Below are positions 13,346-25,731 of a stretch of 64,000 bases of DNA, piece by piece. The stretch's first letter is position 1; each line of letters opens with the position of its first letter. A model generated the notes under the pieces. That model was given only the letters and a program-made list of their open reading frames with translations. It made no database searches and was not told the DNA's origin. This DNA comes from Conus ventricosus (Eukaryota; Mollusca; Gastropoda; Neogastropoda; Conidae), in NCBI GenBank assembly GCA_018398815.1, contig CM031603.1:491028-555027 (forward strand), written 5' to 3'. Both the position numbers and the translations under genes were made by a program.

Positions 13346-13487
13346 CCTCATTTTCATTATCCCCCCAGTTTCTCAGATAGAGCCTGCGAGTTTAAAAGTG
13401 CCCCCCATTTCCCGGTACACGATGGGGACACGAAAACGAATGACAATTTTTGTGGTTGGTAAGAAAGCCAGGCGGCTATCTTCAATC

Positions 13488-13562
13488 TAGTTGTTGTTGT
13501 TGTTGTTGTTGTGTTGTTGTTTTGTTGTTGTTGTTGTTGTTTTGGTTGCTGTTGCTGCTGTT
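13488..13562. repeat. (TTG)n microsatellite
   Basis: TTG repeats with interruptions, followed by a T-rich run to 13580. Confidence 0.93.
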
Positions 13563-13664
13563 TTTTTTGTTTTTTTTTTTAAGTAATTCTCCCTTCGTTG
13601 AGTCCCAAAAAGTGACTTTTTGCCCCATGGAACTAATGTACGATAGTGCCATGCTAATTACAGT

Positions 13665-14610
13665 CTGACGTTTCATGTACAGTTGATGGGGGTGCTATGC
13701 TAATTTCGTTGACGTTTCATGTTCGTTATGAGCTGCTTGCTAATTACAGTTGATGTTTAAGTACAGTTGATGAGCTGCTATGCTAATTACGTCTGCGTTT
13801 CATGCACGTTGATGAGCTGCTTTCTAATTACAGTCTGACGTTTCATGCACAGTTTTAGGCGCTATGCTAATTACAGTCTGACGTTTCATGTACATTGTGG
13901 CTGCATGCTAATTACAGTCTGACGTTCCATGTTCAGTTGATGAGCTGCTATTTTAATTACAGTCTGACGTTTCATGTACAGTTGATGAGCTGCTATGCTA
14001 ATTACAGTCTGACGTTCCATGTTCAGTTGATGAGCTGCTATGCTAATTACAGTCTGACGTTTCATGTACAGTTGATGAGCTGCTATGCTAATTACAGTCT
14101 GACGTTTCATGTACAGTTGATGAGCTGCTATGCTAATTACAGTCTGACGTTTCATGTACAGTTGATGAGCTGCTATGCTAATTACAGTCTGACGTTTCAT
14201 GTACAGTTGATGAGCTGCTATGCTAATTACAGTCTGACGTTCCATGTTCAGTTGATGAGCTGCTATGCTAATTACAGTCTGACGTTTCATGTACAGTTGA
14301 TGAGCTGCTATGCTAATTGCAGTCTGACGTTTCATGTACAGTTGATGAGCTGCTATGCTAATTACAGTCTGACGTTTCATGTACAGTTGATGAGCTGCTA
14401 TGCTAATTACAGTCTGACGTTTCATGCACAGTTGATGAGCTGCTACGCTAATTACAGTCTGCCGTTTCATGTACAGTTGATGAGCTGCTATGCTAATTAC
14501 AGTCTGACGTTTCATGTACAGTTGATGAGCTGCTATGCTAATTACAGTCTGACGTTTCATGTACAGTTGATGAGCTGCTATGCTAATTACAGGCTGACGT
14601 TTCATGTGAT
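13665..14610. repeat. 45-bp minisatellite, about 20 copies
   Basis: The unit combines GTCTGACGTTTCATGTACAG and TTGATGAGCTGCTATGCTAATTACA. Units before about 13910 have many single-base losses, while those after are almost identical. 45 bp is 15 codons, so both strands show a 15-residue repeat frame. No initiation context or unique flanking coding sequence supports a protein. Confidence 0.95.
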
Positions 14611-14647
14611 GTTGTGCACTTAGGGACGACTGTAACGATTGTCAACA

Positions 14648-15078
14648 GCAGTACTCCCTTCCCTCTGTGCATGACCACTGTCCACTTCACACACTACTCC
14701 CTTCCCTCTGTGCATGACCACTGTCCACTTCACACACTACTCCCTTCCCTCTGTGCATGACCACTGTCCACTTCACGCAATACTCCCTTCCCTCTGTGCA
14801 TGACCACTGTCCACTTCACTCAGTACTGCTCCTTCCCTCTGTGCATGACCACTGTCCACTTCACTCAGTACTGCCTTCCCTCTGTGCATGACCACTGTCC
14901 ACTTCACACAATACTCCCTTTCCTCTGTGCATGACCACTGTCCACTCATCGCTATACTCCCTTCCCTCTGTGCATGACCACTGTCCACTTCACGCTATAC
15001 TCCCTTTCCTCTGTGCATGACCACTGTCCACTTCACACTATACTCCCTTCCCTCTGTGCATGACCACTGTCCACTTCA
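14648..15078. repeat. 43-bp minisatellite, about 10 copies
   Basis: The unit is CCCTTCCCTCTGTGCATGACC plus ACTGTCCACTTCACACACTACT. It directly follows the 45-bp array. Confidence 0.94.
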
Positions 15079-15539
15079 CAAGTCTGCTGACAAGCTGTGC
15101 TTGCTGTCTGCTCTGTGAGGTGGGAGACAGCAAGGAACTCCTATCAGTGCTTTTTTTTACTTCAAACCTCGAGACAATTACTTCTGCTCGTTTCATGCAC
15201 AGTTGTAAAGAGGTTTGTGTCGTTCATTCAGTTTCCATGCGTTTAGATCTACATTTACTAAGCTACTAATGCTAACACAGTTTGGTCGTTTCATTCAGTT
15301 TCAGGGAACTGTATGCTAATTACATATCTAACATGTAATGTAACCCGGGTTGTGAGTCGTTCAATTCAGTGTTTCCATGGATGTTGATCACTTTTACAAC
15401 AACTGTAGTTTGTAACAGCAGTTCTTGCTCTGTTCATGACAGTTTCCCTTGATATACTTATCCCTACCCTCTGTTCATCATGCCCAAAACTGCCCTTTTC
15501 ACATACTTATTCCTTGTCATGACCATACACCTTCACGAA
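15079..15539. other. Degenerate repeat remnants, no gene
   Basis: Contains isolated fragments resembling the two arrays to the left (TATGCTAATTAC near 15310, CCCTCTGTTCAT near 15466) in otherwise unassignable sequence. Confidence 0.4.
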
Positions 15540-16377
15540 ATTTACTTATCCTCTGTGCCTAACACTGTATTACTTAGTACATGACCTACACCTTGTGTAT
15601 AGACCATGACCTAACACCTGGGTATACTTATCATGCCTAACCCTTGGATATTACTTCATTACATGACTAAACCCCTTGTCTTACTTATACATGACCACCC
15701 TGGTATTACTATATACATACCTATCCCTTGGCATATACTTATTACAGACCTATAACCCCTTTACTCTTTACATGACCAAACCTGATATTACTTATACATG
15801 CCCTACCCTTGTGATTACTACATGACCTAACACCTTGGAAAGCTATGCATGCCTACACTTGGATGGTGAACTTATACATGACCTAAACTCCTTATAGTAT
15901 CTTTTTACATACCTAAACACCTGGATATTACTATATAATGACTTTCACTTGATTTTTCTCGCACAGACGTAACACCTGGAGTTTTGTCGTTCCTAACACC
16001 TTGATTTATTATTACATATCACCTTTATTACATACATCCTAAACACGGGTAGATTAAGGTAAACACGAGGTTTGACTTATCGTGACCTACACCTTGGATA
16101 TTACTTATTACATGACCTAAACACCTTGGATATTACTTATTACATGACCTAAACACCTTGGATATTACTTATTACATGACCTCAAACACCTTGGATATTA
16201 CTTATTACATGACCTAAACACCTTGGATATTACTTATTACATGACCTAAACACCTTGGATATTACTTATTACATGACCTAAACACTATTACTTATTACAT
16301 GACCTAAACACCTTGGATATTACTTATTACATGACCTAAACACCTTGGATATTACTTATTACATGACCTAAACACGA
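15540..16377. repeat. 32-bp minisatellite, noisy then clean
   Basis: From about 16085 to 16377 the unit ACATGACCTAAACACCTTGG plus ATATTACTTATT repeats almost perfectly about nine times. From 15540 to 16085 the same words (ACATGACC, ACACCTTG, TATTACTTAT) occur with frequent small deletions. This looks like a poor-quality consensus of the same array. Confidence 0.85.
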
Positions 16378-16544
16378 AAATACCAGTGGTACTGACCTTT
16401 CTACTCAGTACTGTTTTTAATTGATCTTTTTCCGAACGTTGACAGCAGTATGCAGATGAACGTGAAAATCTTCAGTTCTGACTTATCCGAACAGAAACAT
16501 GTCCAAGGTTTGTGTGTTTATATCATTTTGACAGATGGACATCA

Positions 16545-17375
16545 AAAGGATCACCTCATCATACATCAGTACCCATCATCCTCACCTCATCATACATCAG
16601 TCTCCATCATCATCAGCTCATCATACATCTGTCTCCATCATCCTCAATTCATCATACATCAGTCTCCATCATCCTCACCTCATCATAAATCAGTCTTTAT
16701 CATCCTCACCTCATTATACATCAGTCTTCATCATCCTCACCTCATCATGTATCAGTCTTCATCATCTTCACCTCATTATACATTAGTCTCCATCATCCTC
16801 ACCTTATCATATATCAGTCTCCATCATCCTCACCTCATTGTACATCAGTCTTCATCATCACCTCATTATACATCAGTCTTTATCATCACCTCATTATACA
16901 TCAGTCTTCATCATCACCTCATTATACATTAGTCTCCATCATCCTCACCTCATCATACATCAGTCTTCATCATTCTCACCTCATCATACATCAGTCTTCA
17001 TCATCTTCACCCATCATACATCAGTCTCCATCATCATCACGTCATTGTGCATCAGTGTTCATCATCACCTTATTATAAATCAGCCTCCATAATCCTCACC
17101 TCATCATAAATCAGTCTCCTTCATCGTCACCTCATCATACATCAGTCTCCTTCACCATCACCTCATTATACATCAGTCTTCATCATCACCTCATTATACA
17201 TCAGTCTCCTTCACCATCACCTCATTATACATCAGTCTCCATCATCACCTCACCATACATCAGTCTCCATCATCACCTTATTAAACATCGGTCTCCATCA
17301 TCCTTACCTCATTTAATCAGTCTTCATCATCATCTCATTATACATCAGTCTTCATCATCATCTCATCCCATGTCA
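16545..17375. repeat. 27-31-bp minisatellite, about 28 copies
   Basis: The unit is near CATCCTCACCTCATCATACAT plus CAGTCTCCAT. A 3-4 bp loss (CATCACCTC for CATCCTCACCTC) spreads in the second half. All units are pyrimidine- and A-rich. Confidence 0.92.
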
Positions 17376-17960
17376 GTGACCTGGCTCACCTGTCTCCTTT
17401 TGTCAGTGACCTGGCTCACCTGTCTCCTTTTGTCAGAGGACTGGAGGTTGGCAGTCGACATTTGTGAGGGAAGGCGAAATGTAATTGACGTGGAAAGGAA
17501 TTGACAGACGTGAGTTGTGAAGGAAGGCAACATGTAATTGACGTGGAAAGGAATTGTCAGACGTGAGTTGTGAAGGAAGGCAAAATGTAATTGACGCGTA
17601 AAGGAATTGACAGACGTGAGTTGTGAAGGAAGGCAACATGTAATTGACGTGTAAAGGAATTGACAGACGTGAGTTGTGAAGGAAGGCAACATGTAATTGA
17701 CGTGTAAAGGAATTGACAGACGTGAGTTGTGAAGGAAGGCAAAATGTAATTGACGCGTAAAGGAATTGACAGACGTGAGTTGTGAAGGAAGGCAACATGT
17801 AATTGACGTGGAAAGGAATTGACAGACGTGAGTTGTGAAGGAAGGCAACATGTAATTGACGTGGAAAGGAATTGACAGACGTGAGTTGTGAAGGAAGGCA
17901 AAATGTAATTGACGTGGAAAGGAATTGACAGACGTGAGTTGTGAAGGAAGCCAGTGTGTA
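17376..17960. repeat. 53-bp minisatellite, about 9 copies, with a short 5' duplication
   Basis: 17376-17440 holds a 28-bp direct duplication with GTCAGTGACCTGGCTCACC. From 17460 the unit is GGAAGGCAACATGTAATTGAC, then GTGGAAAGGAATTGACAG and ACGTGAGTTGTGAA. Alternation of GCAACATG/GCAAAATG and GTGGAAA/GTGTAAA/GCGTAAA marks sub-variants. Confidence 0.94.
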
Positions 17961-17994
17961 AGGAAGTAGCAGTGGTAGTGTGAGGTTTGTGGCG

Positions 17995-18308
17995 CCAGAC
18001 ACAATGTACTTCATGTGACACAGGAGACACAATGTACTTCATGTGACACAGGAGACACAATGTACTTCATGTGACACAGGAGACACAATGTACTTCATGT
18101 GACACAGGAGACACAATGTACTTCATGTGACACAGGAGACACAGTGTACTTCATGTGACACAGCAGACACAATGTACTTCATGTGACACAGGAGACACAA
18201 TGTACTTCATGTGACACAGGAGACACAATGTGCTTCATATGACACAGGAGACACAATGTACTTCATGTGACACAGGAGACACAATGTGCTTCATGTGACA
18301 CAGGAGCT
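17995..18308. repeat. 28-bp minisatellite, about 11 copies
   Basis: The unit is ACACAATGTACTTCATGTG plus ACACAGGAG, nearly identical throughout. Confidence 0.95.
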
Positions 18309-18365
18309 GCACATTGTTGTTCACTCCGCTAACTATGACACAGACAACAGAAGGGGCGTCAGACA

Positions 18366-18390
18366 GATGTGTGTGTGTTGTGTGTGTGTG

Positions 18391-18439
<49 letters not shown>

Positions 18440-18463
18440 GTGTGTTGTGTGTGTGTGTGTGTG
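18366..18463. repeat. (GT)n microsatellite
   Basis: About 98 bp of GT with single-base slips. Confidence 0.96.
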
Positions 18464-18900
18464 GTCTTCACTTTCTTATTGGCCGCCGTCATCTGGTTCC
18501 ACAGGCTTCCTGCAGCCCCATCCAACGTCTCCCATCCCCAGCCTCCCATCAATATGTGCCATGCCTTTGTAACACCGCACACTGAAGTGTTGGGAAGACA
18601 ACTATGAAGAGGGATATCTTCCTACCAACTGTTCCAGAATCAGCAGGCACTGCCTTGCAGGCCTTGCTGTTTTGTCTTCTCTCTTAGAGTGTCTGTGTGT
18701 CTGCTGGCGTGTACATTTCTGTCTGTCTGTCTGTCTGCCCGCTAACCCCAGCCCAGATGTGCTGGCTGTTTGAGCTGCTCACCATTAGCATGAAAATAAC
18801 ATCAAATATTACATCAGATCATAGTGTGTTGCGCCATCACTTTACACTGCTAAGGTTTTAACATGTGAATTATTGTGAAGGCGAACTATTAAAGACTGAC
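18464..18900. other. Single-copy stretch, no gene seen
   Basis: A short GTCTGTCTGTCTGTCTG run at 18719-18737 is the only structure. A reading frame through the GT repeat extends to about 18607 but has no recognisable domain. Confidence 0.35.
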
Positions 18901-19234
<334 letters not shown>

Positions 19235-19445
19235 GGTGGGATGGGGTGGTGGGGCGAGGGGGGGTGGAAGGGGAGAGAACTCATTTGCTATGTGAGTGGA
19301 GCACGGCGTGGGTTCATTCACCCTGTTCCCTTAATCACCAAATCAAAGCCTGACAACTACAGCGACCTTTCCGTTCTCCCCACCCCCGCCCACCCCCTAC
19401 CCCTTCCTCCGCCTCTCCCACTCCATCATCCCACACCCACACACT

Positions 19446-19447
<2 letters not shown>

Positions 19448-19533
<86 letters not shown>

Positions 19534-19625
19534 TGTTGTGTGTGTGTGTGTGGTGTATGTATGTGTGTGTGTGTGTGTGTGTGTTGTGTGTGTGTGTGTG
19601 TGTGTGTTGTGTGTGTGTGTGCGCG
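19448..19625. repeat. (GT)n microsatellite
   Basis: About 180 bp of GT with rare GG, TT and TA interruptions. Confidence 0.96.
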
Positions 19626-19914
19626 CGATGGTGTGTTGAACTCTAATGGGGCCAACTTTACAGAGGGAACGTTTATTCGTCCATTGAAAACCACTCCTTT
19701 CCCCTCCACCCCCTCCCCCTCCCCTCTCCCCCTCCTGCTGCCATTCAGTGCCAGATCATTCCCCCCTCAACAGATGTAGGACAACTGTCTGTAGACAGCG
19801 CGGCGAGGAGAGTGGGAACTGAGGAGGAGAGAAAGAGGGGAAAGGGGGAGGGGGAAGGGGGAGGGAGGCGACAGTTGTTATGTGTTGGGGGAAAAGATGA
19901 AAAGCTTGAACGCC
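19626..19914. other. Pyrimidine-rich then purine-rich spacer
   Basis: No gene. CCCCTCCACCCCC-type runs (19695-19735) are followed by GGGGAAAGGGGGAGGGG runs (19838-19865). Confidence 0.4.
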
Positions 19915-20845
19915 TCTCTTGTGTGTAGCGATGCTTGCTAACAGGAGAAAGATGTTGTCAGTGACACAAGCACACTCACTTTACCAACCTCTGCAGGAGA
20001 AAGATGTTGTCAGTGACACATGTGTGTAGCGATGCTTGCTAACAGGAGAAAGATGTTGTCAGTGACACAAGCACACTCACTTTACCAACCTCTGCAGGAG
20101 AAAGATGTTGTCAGTGACACATGTGTGTAGCGATGCTTGCGAACAGGAGAAAGATGTTGTCAGTGACACAAGCACACTCACTTTACCAACCTCTGCAGGA
20201 GAAAGATGTTGTCAGTGACACATGTGTGTAGCGATGCTTGCGAACAGGAGAAAGATGTTGTCAGTGACACAAGCACACTCACTTTACCAACCTCTGCAGG
20301 AGAAAGATGTTGTCAGTGACACATGTGTGTAGCGATGCTTGCTAATAGGAGAAAGATGTTGTCAGTGACACAAGCACACTCACTTTACCAACCTCTGCAG
20401 GAGAAAGATGTTGTCAGTGACACATGTGTGTAGCGATGCTTGCTAATAGAGAAAGATGTTGTCAGTGACACATGTGTGTAGCGATGCTTGCTAATAGGAG
20501 AAAGATGTTATCACTGACACATGTGTGTAGCGATGCTTGCTAATAGGAGAAAGATGTTATCAGTGACAAATGTGTGTAGCGATGCTTGCTAACAGGAGGA
20601 AGATGTTGTCAGTGACACATGTGTGTAGCGATGCTTGCTAACAGGAGAAAGATGTTGTCAGTGACACATGTGTGTAGCGATGCTTGCTTACAGGAGAAAG
20701 ATGTTGTCAGTGACACATGTGTGTAGCGATGCTTGCTAACTGGAGAAAGATGTTGTCAGTGACACATGTGTGTCGCCATGCTTGCTAATAGGAGAAAGAT
20801 GTTGTCAATGACACATGTGTGTAGCGATGCTTGCTAATAGGAGAC
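19915..20845. repeat. 49-bp minisatellite with a 101-bp higher-order form
   Basis: The basic 49-bp unit is ATGTGTGTAGCGATGCTTGC, TAACAGGAGAAAGATG and TTGTCAGTGACAC. In the left half (to about 20430) each unit alternates with a 52-bp relative carrying AAGCACACTCACTTTACC and CAACCTCTGCAGGAGAAAG, giving a 101-bp repeat, about five copies. The right half has only 49-bp units. Confidence 0.94.
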
Positions 20846-21590
20846 AGAAAGACGGAGGAGAAAAGGGAAGAGTGTGTGGAAGAAGAGACAGAAAGACGGA
20901 GGAGAAAATGGAAGAGTGTGTGGAAGAAGAGACAGAAAGACGGAGGGAAAAAGGGAAGAGTGTGTGGAAGAAGAACAGAAAGACGGAGGAGAAAAGGGAA
21001 GAGTGTGTGGAAGAAGAGACAGAAAGACGGAGGGAAAAGGGAAGAGTGTGTGGAAGAAGAGACAGAAAGACGGAGGAAAAAAGGAAGTGTGTGGAAGAAG
21101 AGACAGAAAGACGGAGGAAAAAGGGAAGAGTGTGTGGAAGAAGAGACAGAAAGACGGAGGGACAAAAAGGGAAGAGTGTGTGGAAGAAGAGACAGAAAGA
21201 CGGAGGGAAAAAGGGAAGAGTGTGTGGAAGAAGAGACAGAAAGACGGAGGACAAAAAGGGAAGATGTGTGGAAGAAGAGACAGAAAGACGAGGACAAAAA
21301 GGAAGAGTGTGTGGAAGAAGAGACAGAAGACGGAGGAAAAGGGAAGAGTGTGTGGAAGAAGAGACAGAAAGACGGAGGAGAAAAGGAAGAGTGTGTGGAA
21401 GAAGAGACAGAAAGACGAGGGAAAAAGGGAAGAGTGTGTGGAAGAAGAGACAGAAAGACGAGGAAAAAGGGAAGAGTTGTGGAAGAAGAGACAAAAGACG
21501 AGAGAAAAGGTGAAGAAAGACAGAAAACGGAGGGACAAAGAAGATGTGTGAAGAAGAACGAAAGACGGAGGAGAAAAGGAAAGAATGCGA
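20846..21590. repeat. 43-44-bp purine-rich minisatellite, about 17 copies
   Basis: The unit is AGAAGAGACAGAAAGACGG, AGGAGAAAAGGGAAG and AGTGTGTGGA, over 90% purine on the plus strand. The first unit grows out of the preceding 49-bp array (shared AGGAGA). Small A/G indels keep all three frames open by turns, so the lysine/glutamate-rich frames are not evidence of a gene. Confidence 0.93.
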
Positions 21591-21676
21591 AGTAAAAGAG
21601 CAGTGCAAAACGAAGAATGAAAGGGGGAAAAAGAAGAGAAAAGGAGGACGTCAGTTTCCACAAATATCCACACGCC

Positions 21677-21679
<3 letters not shown>

Positions 21680-21725
<46 letters not shown>

Positions 21726-21753
21726 GTACACCTCAGCTACAACCACACGCCAC

Positions 21754-21791
<38 letters not shown>

Positions 21792-21812
21792 TTCTCTCTC
21801 TCTCTCTCTCCA
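21680..21812. repeat. Two (CT)n tracts in a direct duplication
   Basis: The sequence CCACACGCCACCTCTCTC occurs before each tract (21667 and 21742), so a microsatellite with its left flank was duplicated in tandem. Confidence 0.9.
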
Positions 21813-21964
21813 ACATGGTGATATTGTCATTAATATAAACACCAGTCATATTTTACATATAAATTTTGTACACCAAAGAGCATGAAGAGTTCTCTCTTAG
21901 TTGTGCATGTTTTCCCTTTAAATAGGGTTGGCGGTTTTTAAAAAAAAATCGTTATCGTTATCGT

Positions 21965-22002
21965 TATTGTTATTGTTCTCTCGTTCTTTCTCTCTCTCTC
22001 TT

Positions 22003-22049
<47 letters not shown>

Positions 22050-22093
22050 CTGTCTCTTCTCTCTCTCCTCCTCTCTCTCTCACACACACACAC

Positions 22094-22185
<92 letters not shown>

Positions 22186-22190
22186 GTCTG
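21965..22190. repeat. (CT)n microsatellite with an AC island
   Basis: About 220 bp of CT with CACACACACACAC at 22081-22094. A (CGTTAT)-like run precedes it at 21950-21975. Confidence 0.95.
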
Positions 22191-22204
22191 CGCATTGCCT
22201 CCAT

Positions 22205-22556
22205 ATCTCGGGACCAGCTGGATGACGTGCTATGGACGTGGTGGTGGCAGGTTGAGGACCAGCTGGATGACGTGCTATGGACGTGGTGGTGGCAGCAGTT
22301 TGAGGACCAGCTGGATGACGTGCTATGGACGTGGTGGTGGCAGCAGTTTGAGGACCAGCTGGATGACGTGCTATGGACGTGGTGGTGGCAGCAGTTTGAG
22401 GACCAGGTGGATGACGTGCTATGGACGTGGCAGCAGTTTGAGGACCAGGTGGATGACGTGCTATGGACGTGGTGGTGGCAGCAGTTTGAGGACCACTGGA
22501 TGACGTGCTATGGACGTGGTGGTGGCAGCAGGTTGAGGACCAGGTTGTTGTGGTCG
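22205..22556. repeat. 48-bp minisatellite, about 7 copies
   Basis: The unit is GAGGACCAGCTGGATGACG, TGCTATGGACGTGGTGG and TGGCAGCAGTTT. Deletions of TGGTGG or of a CAG occur in some units. 48 bp is 16 codons, giving a tryptophan-rich repeat frame, but it starts inside the array and ends in a GA microsatellite. Confidence 0.94.
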
Positions 22557-22635
22557 TCATCAAGGAGCTTTCAGTACACCCTCCTCTTCATGGAACTCCG
22601 TCCTCGTCAACACCTCTGGTCTCCGCCCAGACATT

Positions 22636-22828
<193 letters not shown>

Positions 22829-22830
<2 letters not shown>

Positions 22831-23165
22831 ACAGGACAAGACAAGACAAGACAAAATTCTTTATTTACGAGGATAATAGATAAGCACTGACGTGCTTTTT
22901 TACATCCAGTCCTCGCCCTGAGTAGGGACTACAACATGCAGTGAAATCAATTAATGTAAGAAATCAAAGAAGCAAGCAAAGCGGTCATGTAATCATAGAG
23001 GAACATCAAATGAAAATAGAAGAGAAATGAAAACAAAACAAAAAATAAGAATAATAATAAACAGACAGTAAAATGAATATGACAAATGCACGTACATATT
23101 TTTTAACACACATGGACAGGTCTGTTAGAGGGGTAATGTGTGGTTAGTCAGGAATGGGAACAACA
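22829..23165 (-). mobile_element. LINE 3' end with short-repeat tail
   Basis: On the minus strand the element ends AAATAAAGAATTTTGTCTTG followed by further TTGTC repeats (22835-22860), a poly-A-signal-like hexamer next to a short tandem tail. 34975-35130 is a relative: both contain TAGATAAGC and, about 60-110 bp on, GTAAGAAATCAAAGA. No coding sequence remains. The assignment to a non-LTR retrotransposon 3' UTR is inferred from the tail type. Confidence 0.55.
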
Positions 23166-23173
23166 CATAGGCC

Positions 23174-23177
23174 CGCT

Positions 23178-23217
<40 letters not shown>

Positions 23218-23265
23218 CTCTCTTCTCATCTCTCTCCTCCTCTCCTCTCTCTCTCCTCTCCTCTC

Positions 23266-23300
<35 letters not shown>
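23174..23300. repeat. (CT)n microsatellite
   Basis: About 125 bp of CT with CTC and TTCTC interruptions. It abuts the 5' truncation point of the LINE fragment. Confidence 0.95.
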
Positions 23301-23302
<2 letters not shown>

Positions 23303-23303
<1 letters not shown>

Positions 23304-24272
23304 ATAGCTATAAATATATAGTATTTATCTTAACGACAAAGTTGTCTATAGACATTTCACTTACAGAGTTTGCAGGAAGAGCAAAAAGCAAAGTTATAGA
23401 CATCATGTACAGCCTGGGTAATATGGATGTGTCAATTGTTTTTAAAATTATTTGATGCACAGGTTAAACCACTTATGTTATATTCATCAGAAATATGGGG
23501 CCTCACGTTTTAAAGCAATAGAACGCATACATCTCTTTGCTTGTAAAAAGTTCTTGTGAATTGGCAAAAAGACGCCAAATACTCTTGTTTATGGTGAGCT
23601 AGGCAGATACGCTCTGTATATTGATAGTACGTCACGGGCAGTGAAATAAGGGTTCAAGATTTTTTTTTTTAAATGACGCCAAACCGAATACCGAAACAAG
23701 CATACGAAAAAGAATTGAAAGAAGTTAGTAAATCCTCCAGCTGGGCTTTAGACATAAAACATTGTTTTGACTCCTGCGGATTTTCAGAAGTGTGGATAAA
23801 TGGAGGAGTGGGAGATGAAAATACTTTCTTATCAGTGTTTAGACAGCGAATGGTGGACTGTTTCAAACAGGACTGGACCAGTAAATTAGAAGGGAGTGAT
23901 CGTTATACCGTCTACCGATCCTTTCAATTACTGCATCAACCTGAGAAATACTTATATGATATCACAATTACGACATTCAGAGGGGCATTAGCAAAAGTCA
24001 GATTAGGTGTAAATGAGCTTCGAATAAATAAAAAGTATACCGAAACTACAGCAATAACCACCTGTCCTTTTTGCAGTGAAGAGGAAACCGAAATACGTTT
24101 TCTTCTGAAATGTCCAAGTTACAAAAAAAATACGAGAAACATATATTCATAAACATATAAAGATAGCTTTCCTGTCCAGTTGAAGACACTGTTGCAAAAC
24201 GAAAATGCTGTCATAATGAGAGATGTTGCTATGTTTGTACATTACGCTTTACGTTTTAGAGAGGAAATGTAA
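23303..24272 (+). pseudogene. Non-LTR retrotransposon ORF2, C-terminal remnant
   Basis: This is the last third of a LINE ORF2 protein, downstream of the reverse transcriptase catalytic motifs. Visible blocks in order are EFAGRAKSKVIDIMYSLG near 23360-23420, FDAQVKPLMLYSSEIWG from about 23451 (after a one-base frameshift), GELGRYALYI near 23600, and then a 159-residue open stretch from 23673. That stretch has a cysteine motif CPFC..ETEIRFLLKCPSY near its end, the zinc-knuckle-like signature of many LINE C-termini. After an in-frame stop at 24150-24152 the same frame continues to MRDVAMFVHYALRFREEM and a stop at 24270. It is 5'-truncated at a CT tract and has several stops and frameshifts, so it is dead. 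It is not the same family as the LINE at 26.7-30.2 kb. Confidence 0.85.
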
Positions 24273-24451
24273 TGAAATGTTATATAAAACTAAGTTTGTT
24301 ACTTGTTATCGCCAAATAAGTACCCTTCTTTTTGATTTTTTTTTAATATAAATCATTCATTTTCAATAGCACAAACAATTTCATGTTACGTGTCCCATGT
24401 GGATAGGCTGGAGGCCTCACATTAAAGTCACGAGTTCATGAGTTCACGAGT
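24273..24451. other. Probable 3' UTR of the LINE remnant
   Basis: AT-rich sequence after the last stop. The exact 3' end is not recognised. Confidence 0.4.
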
Positions 24452-24483
<32 letters not shown>

Positions 24484-24500
24484 CTCTCTCTCTCTCTCTC

Positions 24501-24545
<45 letters not shown>

Positions 24546-24561
24546 TGGTGTGTGTGTGTGT

Positions 24562-24598
<37 letters not shown>

Positions 24599-24640
24599 TG
24601 GTGTGTGTGCGCGCGCGCGCGCGCGCACGCGCGCGCGCAC
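24452..24640. repeat. (CT)n-(GT)n-(GC)n compound microsatellite
   Basis: CT to 24541, GT to 24608, then alternating GCGCGC with CACGCGCGCGCAC to 24640. The alternating purine-pyrimidine tail is Z-DNA-prone. Confidence 0.95.
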
Positions 24641-24781
24641 AGTGTTAATGTGTTCAATTGTCAGTATGAATGATGTGTTGAAATATTGTATGAAGGACAA
24701 GGACACATTGTAAGACTAGGCCTCGGTCAAAAGTCTTCATTTTAAAGTATTAGAAATCAATCAGTCCATCAATCAACCAGT

Positions 24782-24783
<2 letters not shown>

Positions 24784-24856
<73 letters not shown>

Positions 24857-24863
24857 TTCTTTC

Positions 24864-24908
<45 letters not shown>

Positions 24909-25010
24909 ATGTGTCTGTGTGTGAGAGAGAGAGGTGAAACAACATCACACAGAGAGACAGAGAGACAGAGTGACAGACAGACAAACAGAGAGAGAGAGAG
25001 AGAGAGAGAG
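24784..25010. repeat. (CT)n-(CTTT)n-(GT)n-(GA)n compound microsatellite
   Basis: CT 24784-24855, TTTC repeats 24856-24871, GT 24872-24907, GA-rich with ACAGAG words to 25010. Confidence 0.93.
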
Positions 25011-25271
25011 TCACAAAAGGGCAATCAGAGTCATCCAATCAGAGTCATCCAATCAGAGTCTGGTGAAACAAGATTGGAAAGCATGCTACCAACCCCCCTC
25101 CCCCACCCCTTCCCCCACCCCTTCCATCTCCCCCCATCCTCCACTCCAATGATTGCTCTCTACTCGGACAGGTGACAGTTTCTCTCGTAGTGGTGCCTCA
25201 AACAGTCAACCAGAGATTCTCCAGTGACCGGTCCTGTGTGGATAGTGTTGGATTTTGTCGGTGTGCTGAAC
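25011..25271. other. Spacer, no gene
   Basis: Holds a 14-bp tandem duplication (CAGAGTCATCCAAT at 25026 and 25040). A related 13-mer recurs after the 3' end of the large LINE at 30643. Confidence 0.4.
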
Positions 25272-25272
25272 G

Positions 25273-25337
<65 letters not shown>

Positions 25338-25338
25338 T

Positions 25339-25378
<40 letters not shown>

Positions 25379-25452
25379 ATGTGTGTACGTGTGTGGGTGT
25401 GCGTGCGTACGTGTACGTGTGTGGCTGTGCGTGCGTACGTGTGCGCGTGTGT
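25272..25452. repeat. (GT)n-(GA)n-(GT/GC) compound microsatellite
   Basis: GT 25272-25340, GA 25343-25374, then imperfect GTGTGCGTGCGTACGTG sequence to 25452. Confidence 0.93.
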
Positions 25453-25729
25453 CAACAGTGCCTGATCCAGTTGCTTGTCGTGTGATTCAAGGAGAAAACC
25501 TCACGGCGAACAGTTTATTGTTAATATCTTGTGACGCTCATTCTCGGCCTGGGTGTGTTGTTGGCCTTTGGAACTTTTGTGCTGACATGCACACATGTCC
25601 ACGCATGTCCAAACTGAACTCAAAATGGGACTGCAGTTGTGTTTACTTTCAAGTTCCTCGTGCTTTATCCTGTTATCTGGGCCCGACGCTGCCCGCCAAC
25701 AAGACATATTGAAAACGATCCGTCACGAC

Positions 25730-25731
<2 letters not shown>
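25453..25731. other. Spacer, no gene seen
   Basis: No domain in any frame. Confidence 0.3.

Noticed and set aside
13895..14623. 15-residue repeat protein on either strand
   Set aside because: 45-bp array open on both strands, with no unique N- or C-terminal coding sequence.
20815..21678. Charged lysine/glutamate-rich coiled-coil-like frames
   Set aside because: Purine-rich 43-bp array; all three plus-strand frames are open by turns.
23669..23866. Minus-strand 65-codon frame
   Set aside because: Shadow of the plus-strand LINE remnant.
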